Shown here: positions 11,486 to 23,235 of the stretch, piece by piece | Numbering within the stretch: position 1 is the stretch's first letter | Layout of the letters: each line of letters begins with the position of its first letter | Source: Smallanthus sonchifolius | Lineage: Eukaryota; Streptophyta; Magnoliopsida; Asterales; Asteraceae | DNA length: 64,000 bases | Assembly: GCA_023525975.1 (NCBI GenBank) | Contig: CM042029.1 | Coordinates: 83,930,849-83,994,848, forward strand | Direction of reading: 5' to 3' | Program-made: the position numbers and the translations under genes | The notes under the pieces: generated by a model | Seen by the model: the letters and a program-made list of their open reading frames with translations, nothing else | Databases searched by the model: none | What the model was told of the DNA's origin: nothing

Positions 11486-12425
11486 TCAAGAGGCATTAGG
11501 GAACGGATTGAAGCCACCTTGCAACATTGCTCTAAGAGGTCCAAATGTTCGTTCAGGCACGTTGTTCAAGTCATACCAATCCCAACCCTCACACTTATCG
11601 GGCTCGATGTTTTGAGGTATTTGATCTGGGTCTGATAAACGTGCGCGCATGTAAATAATAACCAAATGAACTGTATCCGAGAGAATATTATTTGTTGCGG
11701 TTAATAACTCAATGTTCTTGATGTCTAGTCCGGTTTCCTCCTTCACCTCTCTTGCAGCACATTCCTCAAAACTTTCACCTAGATTCAATTTCAACCAAAT
11801 TGCAAAATTATTAATGAACACAAAGATTAACCAATACGAAAGTAACGATTTTTTACATATATGGGCCATAGGGCAACCCATAATCACCTTAGGGGTTGTT
11901 TTTAATTTGTTAATACATAAGGGGTTGTCACCAAATGGAATGGCGACTGGTTTCGAATTCTCAGGTGTGTCAGGTAGTTTGTGCAGGTGATATGCAATTT
12001 GTTGCCAAATGAAATGGCGATGGGTACTATTCAATTGCCATGTCAAAGTTGTCACCATTTTATTTGGTGACAAATTTGTTTAGCTTTTTAAATTTTCAAA
12101 CACACTTTGTGGCTCATTCAAAGCTGTCAATTGCCATGTACCCGTTTACTCGATTTCCATTTTCCCTACTCGATTGTGATCGAGTATTCCGCCCCCAACA
12201 CCCTAAGGTGATTATGGGTTGCCCTATGGCCCATTTCTAAAAAAAATCGAAACTAACAATTAAAGGAAGTATAATCATCTATTGAAAGAACTGACCGAAC
12301 TCAAGGTGGCCGCCGGGGAGGGCGTAAGTGTGGGCGGCAATGGAGAGGGAGCGGCGGCGGCCGAAGAGTACCTTATTATCCTTTAAAATAAACACTGCAA
12401 CCCCAATTTCAGGCGCCGGCGACAT
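11486..12425 (-). CDS. Nudix hydrolase (NUDT1-like), paralogue, two exons
   Basis: Exon 1 is 12425-12296 and exon 2 is 11778-11486, with a 517-bp GT..AG intron in the same phase-1 position as the gene at 3321-5039. The 140-residue product starts MSPAPEIGVAVFILKD; an in-frame stop lies upstream and no earlier Met exists, so this start is firm. The Nudix box GHLEFGESFEECAAREVKEE is intact, and the C-terminus EPDKCEGWDWYDLNN follows the family pattern. The two genes are in the same orientation about 6.4 kb apart, a local duplication. The exon-2 regions are very similar, while the N-termini differ. The intron holds a 372-bp MITE. The role is inferred as cytosolic clean-up of nucleotide or dinucleotide substrates. 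Confidence 0.85.
11863..12234. mobile_element. MITE with 34-bp perfect TIRs in Nudix intron
   Basis: ATGGGCCATAGGGCAACCCA and the following 14 bases at 11863-11896 are repeated exactly, inverted, at 12201-12234. The 372-bp element has no coding capacity. I could not find a clean target duplication at its edges, so the superfamily stays open. Confidence 0.8.
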
Positions 12426-13683
12426 CGCTCGGTTCTTGGTATGCTGTAGCTCTTGCAATTTGATTCTGAAGGGTCATAACTCATAAAGGATATTTATGTT
12501 GTAATAATGACATCTTCCGTTTCAGCCCCTAAGTTTTAGGTTAATTACAAATGGTTCAAAATTTATAAGGGTAAGGGTGACACTTTACCCCTTTTAGTTA
12601 CTTATCAAAACTATCAAATATAATTATGTAATCTCAAAATTACTCATTTATCTATTTACTGATATTTTATTGAAAACACTTTACTTATTTACTTAGCAAC
12701 TTAAAAAATATTTAAATTAAAAAAAGAGTCAATTTCATTAAATAAAAATTAACATAATACAATTAAAAATATTAGAAAAATAAAAATAAAAAATTGTTGA
12801 AATTAAACTTTTACTCATTTGAAACTTCATTTCATTAAGATCTTACATGTTTAAGGGTAACAAGTCATTTTTTTTTTCAAAAATACATTTATTTTTAACA
12901 ATCTTAACGCCTTTAATTTACAAAAAATTAAGTTGAGTGTTTTCTTTTTACAAAACAAAAAAGTATTTATCAGTACTAATATCATATAAAAAACTAAACA
13001 TATATTAAAAGAAAGTTTGAGATAAAATCCGTAAATATTTTACATAAAATGGTGCATTTATGATTTGAGCTACCCTCAGATACGCTCAGACTCAGTTCTA
13101 TTCCCTTTCCCACAAACGAGTAAAATTACTCGACCCAATTACTCGACTATGTTACTCGGGTCAAAGGGGGCTGTGTACACCTTTTACCCCGTCATTCTAT
13201 CTCCTACTTGGTCATGCTTGAGTAGGGCGCCCCTCCTCTCACCTTAACAGAGCTAATTGCACAAATGGCCCTGTGGTTTGACCAAATTGCACGTTTAACC
13301 CCAAGTTGTTTTTGTTTATTTGTTTTTTTATGTATTTTTGTTTATTAGGGTTTAGCATTTGAAAAATATAAATTACTTTCATGTGGATGATATATGGGGT
13401 AATTTTTTTGTTAAAACCTAACTTGTATTTAATGTCAGGTGCTTAGTGGCGTGCCAAGGAAATTTTTCTTAGGGGGTCATATTTTTTTGGAATCAGTTGA
13501 CTAGCGATATATAAGCCGTGTATAACAGTAAAAAAAATTTTCATGAGGGGCCATCGGGTGACTATTGTCAAATTTTATAGGGGACGATCGAGATTTTAAC
13601 ACGTATATGACACTAAAAAGGTTTTTTTCACAGAGGGCGGCTACTCTCAATACCCACCATGTAGGGCTGCGTATGCAGGTGCT
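12426..13683. other. Upstream region of second Nudix gene and intergenic DNA
   Basis: The first 100-200 bases should hold the Nudix promoter. The remainder is AT-rich, with a stretch at 13,255-13,300 (TGCACAAATGGCCCTGTGGT) of a kind common in plant LTRs and MITEs. From 13,437 a repeat-like block (GTGGCGTGCCAAGG) begins, into which the SINE at 13701 is inserted. Confidence 0.4.
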
Positions 13684-13700
13684 AAGGGTGTAACCAACTG

Positions 13701-13800
13701 CCATTGGGGTGGTGGCCCAATGGTAAGAGCAAAGCCTCTTAACACCTAGGTCCTGGGTTCAAGTCCCGGGAAGCTTAAGAAATTTGTTTTTCAAAAAAAA
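13701..13800 (+). mobile_element. tRNA-derived SINE, 100 bp, with 17-bp TSD
   Basis: The element is flanked by perfect 17-bp repeats AAGGGTGTAACCAACTG (13684-13700 and 13801-13817). It carries an A-box-like TGGCCCAATGGT and a B-box GGTTCAAGTCC in tRNA-like spacing and ends in an A run. Pol III boxes, an A tail and a long variable target duplication are the marks of a SINE moved by LINE-type target-primed reverse transcription. At 100 bp it is barely longer than a tRNA, so it could also be a retroposed tRNA-like gene. Confidence 0.85.
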
Positions 13801-13817
13801 AAGGGTGTAACCAACTG

Positions 13818-15514
13818 ATAAATGTTTGCTAAATTTAAATTTTTTAATCCTGGAAATCAAATCACCAGTATCATTTATGCAATTAACTCTTTATGATATG
13901 GACAAAATGGAAAGACTTAAAACGTTTTTCTTTTAAGAAATAATACTAAAAAAATATCGTATACTATAATCAGTTTTGAAAATGTATCACAACAATCATT
14001 TAATTAGGATATTATTATTATAAAAACCTTGTATTAAAATATTAGTGAAATTACTTCAATAAAAAATTTCATTTTGTATATAGGAAAATTCATTTTCATA
14101 TAAATTAATCAGTTAAATATTTTGGAGAGTAGAGAGAATTACATATATTTATCAAAATAGACAACCATAAATAATTCAGTTTTCAAATTTCTCAGATTTT
14201 TTTTCAGATTTCAATCATTAATCTCTTAAAAACAATATAAGAACCACCATATATTACATCCCTAAAAAAACATCTACCTTAAAAGATTTAAATCGTCTTC
14301 TGCTATTATCATGTTTAATGTTTACAGAATAAATAAATTTGAAATCTAAGTGTTTGTGATTTTTAACGTCATCAAACTATATTTGATACATTTCGATTTA
14401 CATGATCACTAAATGAGAAGTTATATTGAAACATTAAACAAGTTGAAAAGTATAGAGTGCACATTTATGTGATAATCTTATGACTTATGGTGTTAAAAAC
14501 GCCTTCTTGTTTTAAAGGGGGCGAAGCCCACTGAACAACAAGTGTCAGGGTTTGCAGGGTCGTAGGGGCGGCAGCCGTGTAATCCGGAGACCTAACGTTG
14601 TCAGCTAGACCTTTCGTGTAATTAACTCTATATTTTAATAAAGTGGTCAAGATACGTGTGTAACCGTTGTCTCTTAGTCAATCGCACACCACTCACCAAT
14701 AATATTATTATATCACTTTTACATTTCATATAACCATGCTTTATTTTATTGTATTTGGTTCAACTTCTTTAGTGAAATATAAATAAAAGATCTCAAATCA
14801 TTTTCATTTATTTATTAATTATATTTCAACTAATTCAACATTTTGTGCGAATTACATAGCATAGTACAATGTACAAGTTTTTATCAACAATTACAGAAAC
14901 GAACAAAACAAATAACATTTAATAGCAAATCTTTGCGGCATTTTTATCCTTTTAAATTTAATTGCTTGTTATTCATACTATAACTTGAATTTCTTTTCTC
15001 ATTGTTCTTGAATTCTTTCGAAAAAATATAAACTAAATACGAAAAGAATATTTTGATTTGGTAACAGGATCGTTTGATACTCGGTGCAACGGTAGACAGA
15101 TTGATAGGAGATAATAGCATATATTTGTTGAAATTATTGTTAATGGTTTTGTGTGTTTATGTTGCTTATTGTATGATTAAAAAGTGTGCGGGATAGCTGG
15201 TAGATAAAAGAGATATTGAAGGGGCTGTTTTAAGATAGTTGCGAGAGATCTGCGAAGTTGAGGGACGAAAGCGGTGATATGCAACTAAGGAAGGACTTAA
15301 CTGGCAAAGAAAGAAAGTATTAATGGAAGGGCTTTTATGATATTTTGGGCTATTTAGTTACAGTGCATGTTAGAACATAATGGGTTCAAATTTTAGTCCT
15401 CTATAAATAAAGAAATTTATTTTAAAAAAATAAAAAACAATGACATATTAAATGAGAGAATTAAATAAAATAATAACACATTTTATGCTTTTAACAGTTG
15501 AAAATTATAAAAAA
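13818..15514. other. AT-rich intergenic DNA
   Basis: No gene was found. A moderately GC-rich patch at 14,510-14,620 (GGGGCGAAGCCCACTG) is of unknown origin. Near 15,380 a GGTTCAAATTTTAGTCC stretch followed by A-rich sequence could be another SINE remnant, but no A-box or target duplication was found. Confidence 0.4.
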
Positions 15515-15550
15515 CTAGATGGTTATACCCGCGCTCCGTGGCGGGTGTTG
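15515..15550 (-). mobile_element. Helitron 3' end
   Basis: On the minus strand the hairpin CCCGCCACGGAGCGCGGG is followed after about ten bases by CTAG (15518-15515) and T. This is the standard Helitron terminus. The body would extend toward higher coordinates; a 5' end was not located before the next element at 16077. Confidence 0.6.
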
Positions 15551-16076
15551 GCCCATCATTAATAAAATTTAAATGAAAGCGTAGACGCAACGGTAAAAAT
15601 AATTTAAAAAAATACATAAAACTAAATAATAAAAAAGGAAGAAAACAAAAAAAATATCGGTTCGGTCTTCGAAAACCACAAAAACGGCACTCGCAATAGG
15701 CAATGGTACAAAAAAGCTTGGCTCATAAATGGTTCAACTCACCAGGTGTCAATTTCCTAATTATTTGGTATTTAAATTCATTTTTTGGATTTTACCTTCC
15801 AAATTTAAGTTCAAACTAATTATAATCCTTATTTATAATTTATTGATATAAATTAATCACATGCACATTTAATTGCTACTTTACTAAATTATCTTTAATA
15901 TAAATTAATCAAAACTAATTTCCTATTTATTATTTTTAATGAATTCATTCTTGAGATACTATAATAAAAAAAATTTATTTATTTAACCCGTCTATTAGAT
16001 CATATTATGGACATTATTGTTTTCTTTATGTTTTATTCCTTATTTAACCCGTATAGTACACGGGGCTCAAACTTAG
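15551..16076. other. Probable Helitron body and remnant 3' end
   Basis: AT-rich and non-coding. It finishes with another degraded hairpin (CCCGTATAGTACACGGGG, 16048-16065) just before the next element starts. Confidence 0.35.
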
Positions 16077-16468
16077 TCTATACTATATAATAAATAAAGG
16101 TTATCAATGACACATGTTGTCTTCATATTCATTCTCATCATTTTTTTCTCGTCTCTCTCCCTCTCTTATTAAATGCACATCAATTTTTCAATAATAATAT
16201 ATTTTTAAAGAAACTCCTAATTCTACTAATAAAACACATTTATTTCAAATTATTCCTTATTATAATAAACTTTGAAATCTAATTATGTAAATTTGATTTA
16301 CAATGAAATAGTAAATGAAAGTCAAATTACATTAAATATAATTAACGTATTTTTGAAACCCAATTATGTATTAATTTTTACATATTTTAAATTTTGTATA
16401 TGTATTCTTAGTATATATGTAATATATTTTTAAAACTATAAAATATATACATAAAGATGGGTAGCTAG
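16077..16468 (+). mobile_element. Helitron-like element
   Basis: It starts TCTATACTATATAATAAATA and ends with CTAG (16465-16468) followed by T. The 3' hairpin is decayed. The body is close to 10110-10532 and 23236-23682. Confidence 0.5.
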
Positions 16469-16771
16469 TTATTTACATAGAAGATATGGGTGAGGCCTGA
16501 AAAGTAGACCAGTACAACAAAAATTCATTTAGGCCCAATAGGCTTTTATCTTCGACCCATCCATTTCTTAAAAAGGGCCCATGACAATCTCTACAAAACC
16601 ACAAAAGACCAAATTTCTAATCTAAACTCCAAAATACTTTTTAATTAACCATTTATAATCAAGGTTTTTTTTTCATTAAAATAAAATTTATATTATATAT
16701 TTTCATTCAAGGAAAAAAATTGTTTTTTAAATATTTAAACATATGCTTATTTTATTGTTATATTTGTTTTG
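16469..16771. other. AT-rich intergenic DNA
   Basis: Nothing recognised. Confidence 0.4.
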
Positions 16772-16779
16772 GATGAGCA

Positions 16780-17303
16780 CCAGGGCCGTCCCTGAGAAAT
16801 TAAGTATCCGGCTCGACATAAAAAAAAATGCCCCCATTCCCCCCTCAATATGCACGTATATAAAAGAAAATTCAATAATACGGCGATAATTGTAATTATA
16901 ATAATAAAGAAAATAAAACTACCATATAAAAGTATCTAGTTAGTAGTTACAAACCTAAATGATTTGGGAGGATCTCCTGGTATTTTGCAAAGCAAAGTTG
17001 TTGATCAATTCTTCATATTGCATGTTTTCTAGTAATTGGGATGACCATGGGATAAATAGATAAAAATTGGACCATTTAGGTATTATTGGGTTGGGTATAA
17101 CTATTAATTTGGGTATTATTGGGTAGGATTTCAATTAAAAAAAAATTGCCCCTAAATTTTGTGAAATTTTACAGAATTTATAAGTTATTTAATTTTTTTA
17201 TAATATATATATATATATAAATTTTTTTAAAAAAATATATGCCCCACTCATAAACATGCCCCGGTGTCGCGACACCACCTGCACCACCCTCTAAGCAGGT
17301 ACT
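16780..17303. mobile_element. hAT-like insertion with 8-bp TSD
   Basis: A 524-bp segment is bracketed by exact direct repeats GATGAGCA (16772-16779 and 17304-17311), the size expected for hAT elements. It starts CCAGGGCCGTCCCTGAG, like many plant hAT-derived elements; a related CAGGGCCGGCCCT motif occurs at 56228-56240. The right end (CTCTAAGCAGGTACT) does not form an obvious inverted repeat with the left, so the superfamily call is tentative. There are no coding frames. Confidence 0.5.
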
Positions 17304-17529
17304 GATGAGCATCTTAGATGATAGAATTTACCTCTTTAGCCTTGTAAAGTTAAACTAGGGATGTTAACACAATTGAAATCGACCAACATAAATCAGCCGA
17401 TTCGACCTGGTTACGAGTAGTACGGTTAGGCCGACGGTTTATGGTGCTATAAATAAAACTAAAACATATGATTTCTTTTTAATGTATATAAATTTATATA
17501 ATTCTAATAAAGTATAATAACTTAAAACA

Positions 17530-18330
17530 GTTGACCCGTGACCTATCTCTGTTTTGACGTGGCTCCCGTTGATCATCGACTGTATTGTTTCGTTCCCCTT
17601 AGCTCTATCATTCCCGCAATCACGTACCTGATCAGCCCGCCGATCGTCAGAACTTGCACCACCAGTCTGTCAGTTGTGATTTTGGCCATCTAAGTGAACA
17701 AACAAAAACCTTCCTTGATATTCTCTTAGCGTTTCCTTGCCTCGAATGCTCTCTTCGTAGGTCGTTAACCTCCCGCCCACCTCATCAAATGACATAGTCT
17801 AGATCAAAATACTGCTCAATCGACACCACAATATAAAGAAACTTATCCAAATTAGAATCGAACAACTTGATTATACCAATGTCTCTTCTTCAAGGTTGAA
17901 CCAAGGCTCCTTGCCTTCGATACCAACCCGCTCAGTCGTTCAGTAAACTCATCAATCGTGTCATCATCTTTCATCTGAAGTCCTTCAAACTTCATCCTCA
18001 GAGTTCAGAGGTGAACCCTCTTTACCCGATCAACCACCAGATACCGTGTATTGAGGGCATCCCAAACTCCCTTTGCATCTTCATGTGTAGCAACTTGCAA
18101 AACAATCTCTTCTAGTATCGCTTGAAACAAATAAGCCTGAGTCGTCTTGCTCTTCCTTGCATCGACTTGGGCTCCGGCTACAAGTTCGATTATTTCCCAC
18201 AATCGTTAGCTTCCAATATTGACTTGATCTTTACCACCTAGACTGGGTAGTTCATGGTGGTTAGAATTGGAACTTGAAACGTCATACCTCCTTGTTCTCT
18301 AACGGGTACCATCGCACCTGCACTTGCCAT
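17530..18330 (-). pseudogene. Decayed Ty1/copia gag (UBN2-type)
   Basis: From ATG at 18330 (MASAGAMVPVREQG) the minus strand reads as a copia gag with a stop soon after MNYPV. It continues through LFQAILEEIVLQVATHEDAK and VWDALNTRYLVVDRVKRVHL, a stop, then TLRMKFEGLQMKDDDTIDEF and RLSGLVSKARSLGSTL. After a frameshift it goes on to about 17,600. These blocks follow the order of the capsid-like UBN2 domain of plant copia elements. Several stops and frameshifts make it dead. No protease, integrase or RT follows, so the element is truncated on its 3' side. Confidence 0.75.
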
Positions 18331-18659
18331 GTTAACAAACTACTCATTTTCTGTTGCTTTCTTTTTTTTCTCTTTCCTTTGGTCCGATTTCTCCTTATTA
18401 AACCCGCTTCATTGATGTTCTTTCGTTTGATAACTGTTGATCGGAAGCAACAAAAAAAATCATTCACCTGCGATCAAAGTAAAAGCTGGCTAACTTTCTT
18501 CGTTCTCTTCTGATCGTAACTGCTTCAGCCTTTTTTTTTCCTGCTGTGTTTCTAGGTTCATGAGTACTTGAATAACACGATCTATACTTCTATTCTTGAT
18601 TGATCAGGAGAATTTTATTTATAAAGATGGTGATAGAGATTTAAGACTTTGGTATCAAT

Positions 18660-18994
18660 TGTTGGAATTATCAATTGGTTTAAACCGAAACTTAGATAAA
18701 AGAAACCGCACGAATTGAAGAACAACTTCAAACTTTCTTCACTAATCAAAACTCGACACACCATTGATGATTTACAAGTTCCTATTTACTAAACATAAAC
18801 CTAATCCAATCTAATACGTAAACTACTAAACCAATTAAATAAATCAAATACTAATCATAACATAAGTCAAACATAATTAAATAAATAAACCAACTGATAA
18901 CTCTAAATTTTTTAATCTTTATCTTTTTTTTCTCCTTTTGAATCCATATCTTTTAAATCATCTAAATCCAACCTAAATTAGACAAATTCTAACA
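18660..18994 (-). mobile_element. Ty1/copia 5' LTR (335 bp)
   Basis: The sequence starts TGTTGGAATTATC and ends AAATTCTAACA, i.e. TG..CA with short inverted ends typical of copia LTRs, and lies upstream of the minus-strand gag at the expected distance. The bases next to its inner edge (ATTGATACCAAAG on the minus strand) are where a primer-binding site should be, but I cannot assign a tRNA. The partner LTR was not found in the window. Confidence 0.6.
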
Positions 18995-19860
18995 TCTATA
19001 TAAATAAACTAACGTTTTATGAATCTGTATAATTTTGATGAAATATAATAACTTTTTTGAAGTACATTAATCGAACAACAATATGAATTTAACCCTACGA
19101 GTTTCTAAGATCTTGAAAATATAGAGAGCGCTACGATTTCCGTACTGTAAAAAAATGGGTAAAACCGCGTCTAAACCGAACTGTGTTTTTGCCGGTCCGG
19201 ACACCCAGCCTACCTAGCCAATTCGGTTTAGGTTCTGCCTAGAAATTCCGTCAAAACCGGCCGAACCAAACAGTGCACATCCTAGATTTAAACTATTTAT
19301 GGTTTCTTAATGACATCAAACCATCATGTTATTCATGTTCAAAGTATACATTAATGTTTGGTTAGACATGCATATACCATGATAAACTGTTTGATTTTTG
19401 CCTAATTAATCAATACACGATGCTTTATAGTTCAAAGACGCCAAATAGTTAATAACTAACGTACGTCCATTATAGAAACAGCACTAAGATGCATCTTTAA
19501 TGAGTACTCGCACTTCTCAAGTGGCATAAGACATCCTCAGGTTCTTGTGTCACTATCCGGTGCATTTTAGCGACGTTCCAACTTTAAATATCTATACGCA
19601 TATTTCGTAAATGATTCTTTGTTCGTTTCTTTTTACAACTTTCTATATACAGTGCAACAATGTACACATTAGAATAAAAGCAAGAATCAATTCTTATAGC
19701 AAAAATTGGACTATATTAAAAAGATAACATTCAATCATTTGTATGATCATGCAAGTTTCACCTTCTTAGGAACTTAGGACCAAGTTTAAATTATTTTGGT
19801 TTTACTTACATTAGAAGTGGTCAGATATTAATAAGTTGTAATTTGTAGTCAAGTGTCAAC
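18995..19860. other. Intergenic DNA with degenerate repeat
   Basis: It contains an ACCGAACC/CCGGCCGAACC-rich block (19,150-19,280) like those at 5.6 and 6.3 kb. No gene was recognised. Confidence 0.4.
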
Positions 19861-20680
19861 CACTACTAGAAAAAAATGAGTTTGCTACAAAATATTTCCG
19901 ACACATTTGCAACAAAATAGTGACGAAAATGTAAACCCTAGCCTTTGTCGCATGTGTGTAGCAAAATGCATTTCCATCAAAACCAAAAATAATCTTAATA
20001 ATTATAATAAAAGTACCTTTGTAACAAAATTACCATAATTGATATTGATTGTATCGGAAATGCATCGCAATTTGCTACACATTTCCGACAAAACCAATGA
20101 TAATCTTAATAGTTAAATAAAAATAGCCTTTTAATATATTTATAATATGTAATATTGTTTTTGTCGCAAATGCGTTGCTATTTGCGACACATTTCCGACA
20201 AAACAAGTAATAATCTTAATGGGGAAGGATCAAGAGAAAACCACAAGTTAGGCGAAAACCGAGAAAACTACTAAAACAATGTGTAATACTATGGGTTACG
20301 TATACGTAACCGTAATTTTTTTGTTTTCTGTTTACGTATATGTAACACTATGGGTTACGTACACGTAAACCAATATTTAAATGATTTTTTGGTAAAAATG
20401 TGTAATATTAAATTGATACTTTTATAAAAAATAAAAATAAAACAAAAAATAAATATTATTATATTATTGGTTAAAATTTGTTTTTTAGTGATTTTCTCAG
20501 TTTTCGCATAACTATTTGGTTTTCTTTGGAACCCTCCCCTAATCTTAATAATTAAAAGAAAAATACCTTTTAAATATATTTATAATAGTTCACATTGGTT
20601 TTGTTAGAAATGTGTCGTAAATTGCGACGCGTTTACGACAAAACCAATATCAGTCGGTTATGATAGTTAACATAGTAATA
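19861..20680 (+). mobile_element. CACTA transposon fragment with subterminal repeats
   Basis: It begins CACTACTAGAAAAAAATGAG, the terminal sequence typical of plant CACTA (En/Spm) elements. Several direct and inverted copies of TTTGCGACACATTTCCGACA-like subterminal repeats follow, spread from 19,890 to 20,645. The matching right terminus (TAGTAGTG) is absent and there is no transposase, so this is a truncated or solo end. It is interrupted by a MITE at 20221-20539. Confidence 0.65.
20221..20539. mobile_element. Long-TIR MITE with 9-10 bp TSD
   Basis: Ends of about 50 bp are inverted repeats (GGGGAAGGATCAAGAGAAAA and its counterpart GGGGAGGGTTCCAAAGAAAA). The element is flanked by TAATCTTAAT on both sides (20211-20220 and 20540-20549). 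A 9-10 bp duplication indicates the MULE group. The TIRs resemble the MITE at 4455-4790. Internal repeats of GGTTACGTATACGTAAC are notable palindromes. It is nested inside the CACTA fragment. Confidence 0.75.
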
Positions 20681-21839
20681 TAGTTCTATTCAATTTACTT
20701 TAAGTGAGGAGATGTGTATAAATCACTTGAGTGACATATAGTACAAGCTTGATATTCGTTTATGCATGCTCAAGAACACTGAAAAGACAACAAATTCAGC
20801 ACTCGAACAATTGGCTAAAGCATGAGCGAAGCTTAGTGAGGGTCCGCCGGGGGGGAGTGTTAATTTATACCGATTCGGCCAAAAATTTTCTATCTATTAA
20901 GTTCCGGTCTCCCCTGATAGGAAAAAAAATTCCGTTGCCCTACGTTTTTTCTTCAAGTTTCGCCACTTGTTCCAAGTTGCAATCTAAGAAATTTCTTTTT
21001 GTGTTTCAAACAACTACAGTTTGCATTATAACTTTTAAATGTCTAAAAAAAAGAGGCAAAAGAAAGCATATAATCATGTAAAATTTAAGATATTATCATT
21101 AAAGACACATAAATAAGGTATAACCAATATAAATCACTAAGAAAAGAGTATTTAGTTACTGTTTTTACACTTCTATAGAATTGAATCAAATCTCAAGAAG
21201 AAGATGAAATGTTTATATATTTTCTTTGTTAGTTAAAAAATATGAAAATTTATATTTCTTTCTACCGGGTCGATAAGATGATGTTATATACTTATTAAGT
21301 TATTGAAATATTTTAAGTAGCGTTTTTATATAACCTGTAGCATTTTTTGTAAACCCAATTTTTATGTATAAATTTAACATTTTATTAATAATTATCTTAT
21401 TAGTTGTTTACTAAAGGAATTATTATTTGTAAAAGCTGTTAAGTTTATTAAAACACATGAGTTCTATATATAATAATAAAAGTTAATCATCTTTTAGTAA
21501 CTAAGTAAGAAAAAATAATAAGTATTTATTAAAATAACACAAAAACATAAATAAGTAGTTTATTTAATAAACCATTTATTCTTGCAAGAAAGATATGATA
21601 CCTTTCTTGAAATTAATGAGAGTGATGTTCAATCAACTTGTTTGCTTACAACACCAAGACAACATCTTTTGCTATCCTCAAATGCTTTTTTAGTGATGTC
21701 CAACCTTTTCTTTGAAATCTTTTTATTTATTTATACTTTTCATTTGAATCAAAGCTTGTATACGAAATTGGGGTTACGATATGATAAAAAGAGTTAAAAA
21801 TAAAAAAAAAGGTAAGAAGGATTCTGGGTTTGACATGTG
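20681..21839. other. AT-rich intergenic DNA
   Basis: A 116-codon open frame at 20731-21081 has no recognisable domain and uneven composition, and I do not regard it as a gene. The rest is AT-rich. Confidence 0.4.
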
Positions 21840-22610
21840 TCATTTTATTGTTTTTGAAAGGAGAACATATTGGTCATTGTGTCAAATACGTCAAGTCATT
21901 GTGTAATGTCAGGTCTGCTCATTGTGTTTAATGTCAGGTTATTGTGTCAAATATTTTTCATCATTGTGTTTTACGTTTTAGATAATAACGTGTTATTTTT
22001 GTCACTGTTTTTTATGCATTATATATAACATAGTAATGAAAAATATTTGACACAATCACATGATATTAGACACAATGACCTAACATTAGAAAAATATTTG
22101 ACACTAGACACAATTATGAAAAATACTTGACACTAGACACAATTATGACAAATATTTGACACAATAACTTAATATTAGACACAATGATCTAACATTAGAC
22201 ACAATGATGAGCAAAATACACAATGAGCTAGAAAACATAAAATTTTCGTTTTTGTAAATAACGACACTTATACTCGTTTTAAAGATAAAAAACACTCGTT
22301 TTCGTCATCGTGTATTACATTTTAGATAATTTTGTGTTATTTTTGTCATTGTTTTTTATGTGTTATATATAACATAGTAATGAAAAATATTTGACACAAT
22401 GAATTGACATTAGACACAATTACCTGACATTAGAAAAACATTTGACATTACACACAATGATGAAAAATATCGTACACAATAACTTGACATTAGACACAAT
22501 GATGAGCAAATTACAATGACCTGGAAAACTTTTTTTTTTCCTTTTTTGTATATAACGACTCTATACTCGTTTTAAAGATAAAAAACACTCGTTTTTATGA
22601 TGTGATTTTT
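21840..22610. repeat. Imperfect tandem array of GACACAATGA motifs
   Basis: Many degenerate copies of a roughly 17-30 bp unit (ATTAGACACAATGACCTAAC and variants) occur inside a larger imperfect duplication: ACATAGTAATGAAAAATATT appears at 22028 and 22373, and AAAGATAAAAAACACTCG at 22281 and 22574. The first part (21,840-21,965) carries the same motif in the opposite orientation, giving an inverted arrangement. It is non-coding and unassigned. Confidence 0.7.
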
Positions 22611-23235
22611 TTTAAAAATAATTTCGTATGTAAAAGTTAAAAACGTTTAAAAATTTGGGAGGAACTTGATAAAAATTCAACAAAAGTGGTCATAACTAAA
22701 ATAATTTTTCAACAATTTTTTTTTTTCTACAATTTGATCTCAATAATTAAATCTTTTTTAATTTGATCTACAGTTTAATTTAAGACTCTAAATCCTTCTC
22801 ACCATTTTTAGTTTAAAAACCCTTTTTATTTAAACTTTTTTCTGCTAAATTGTATTCATTCAATAATATTGTCCTAACTTTTCTTATAATATTTATGTTT
22901 GAAATATATATTTTTTTTTCACTTCGAGGTTGAGGTAGCATTTTCTTTAACTTAAATACAAACAACAATCATAAACCCACAACCATAAACCCAAACTTGA
23001 GAACTTAAAAATCAAAACCCTAAATCTTAAATTCATAAGCGCAAAATCTTAACCCCTAAACGTAACCTTTATTTATACTTATACATTTAAATACCATATA
23101 ATCTAAAGGCTAAACACTAAATACGTACTAAATATTAAACCTAACTAAAGCTCTAAATTTTAAACCCACATAACTAATTATAGTGTTTACTTAAAAGCAT
23201 ACGCCGTATGCGTGTCTTGAGGTTATGAATAAGAA
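22611..23235. other. AT-rich DNA with degenerate CCCTAAA-like stretch
   Basis: Between 22,975 and 23,175 loosely spaced AAACCC and CCCTAAA words recall degenerate telomere-type repeats, but no clean array exists. No gene was recognised. Confidence 0.35.

Noticed and set aside
11486..12073. A 195-codon minus frame ending in the Nudix C-terminus
   Set aside because: Its first half reads through the intron and the MITE. The acceptor at 11779 and the homologous exon 1 at 12296-12425 show the true structure.
18645..18660. TGGTATCA as a plus-strand primer-binding site next to the copia LTR
   Set aside because: The element runs on the minus strand, where the site would need the opposite orientation, and the match stops after eight bases.
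20731..21081. 116-codon plus frame
   Set aside because: The composition changes along its length and no domain or splice context supports it.
22975..23175. Telomere-type array
   Set aside because: CCCTAAA-like words are scattered and degenerate, with no tandem run.
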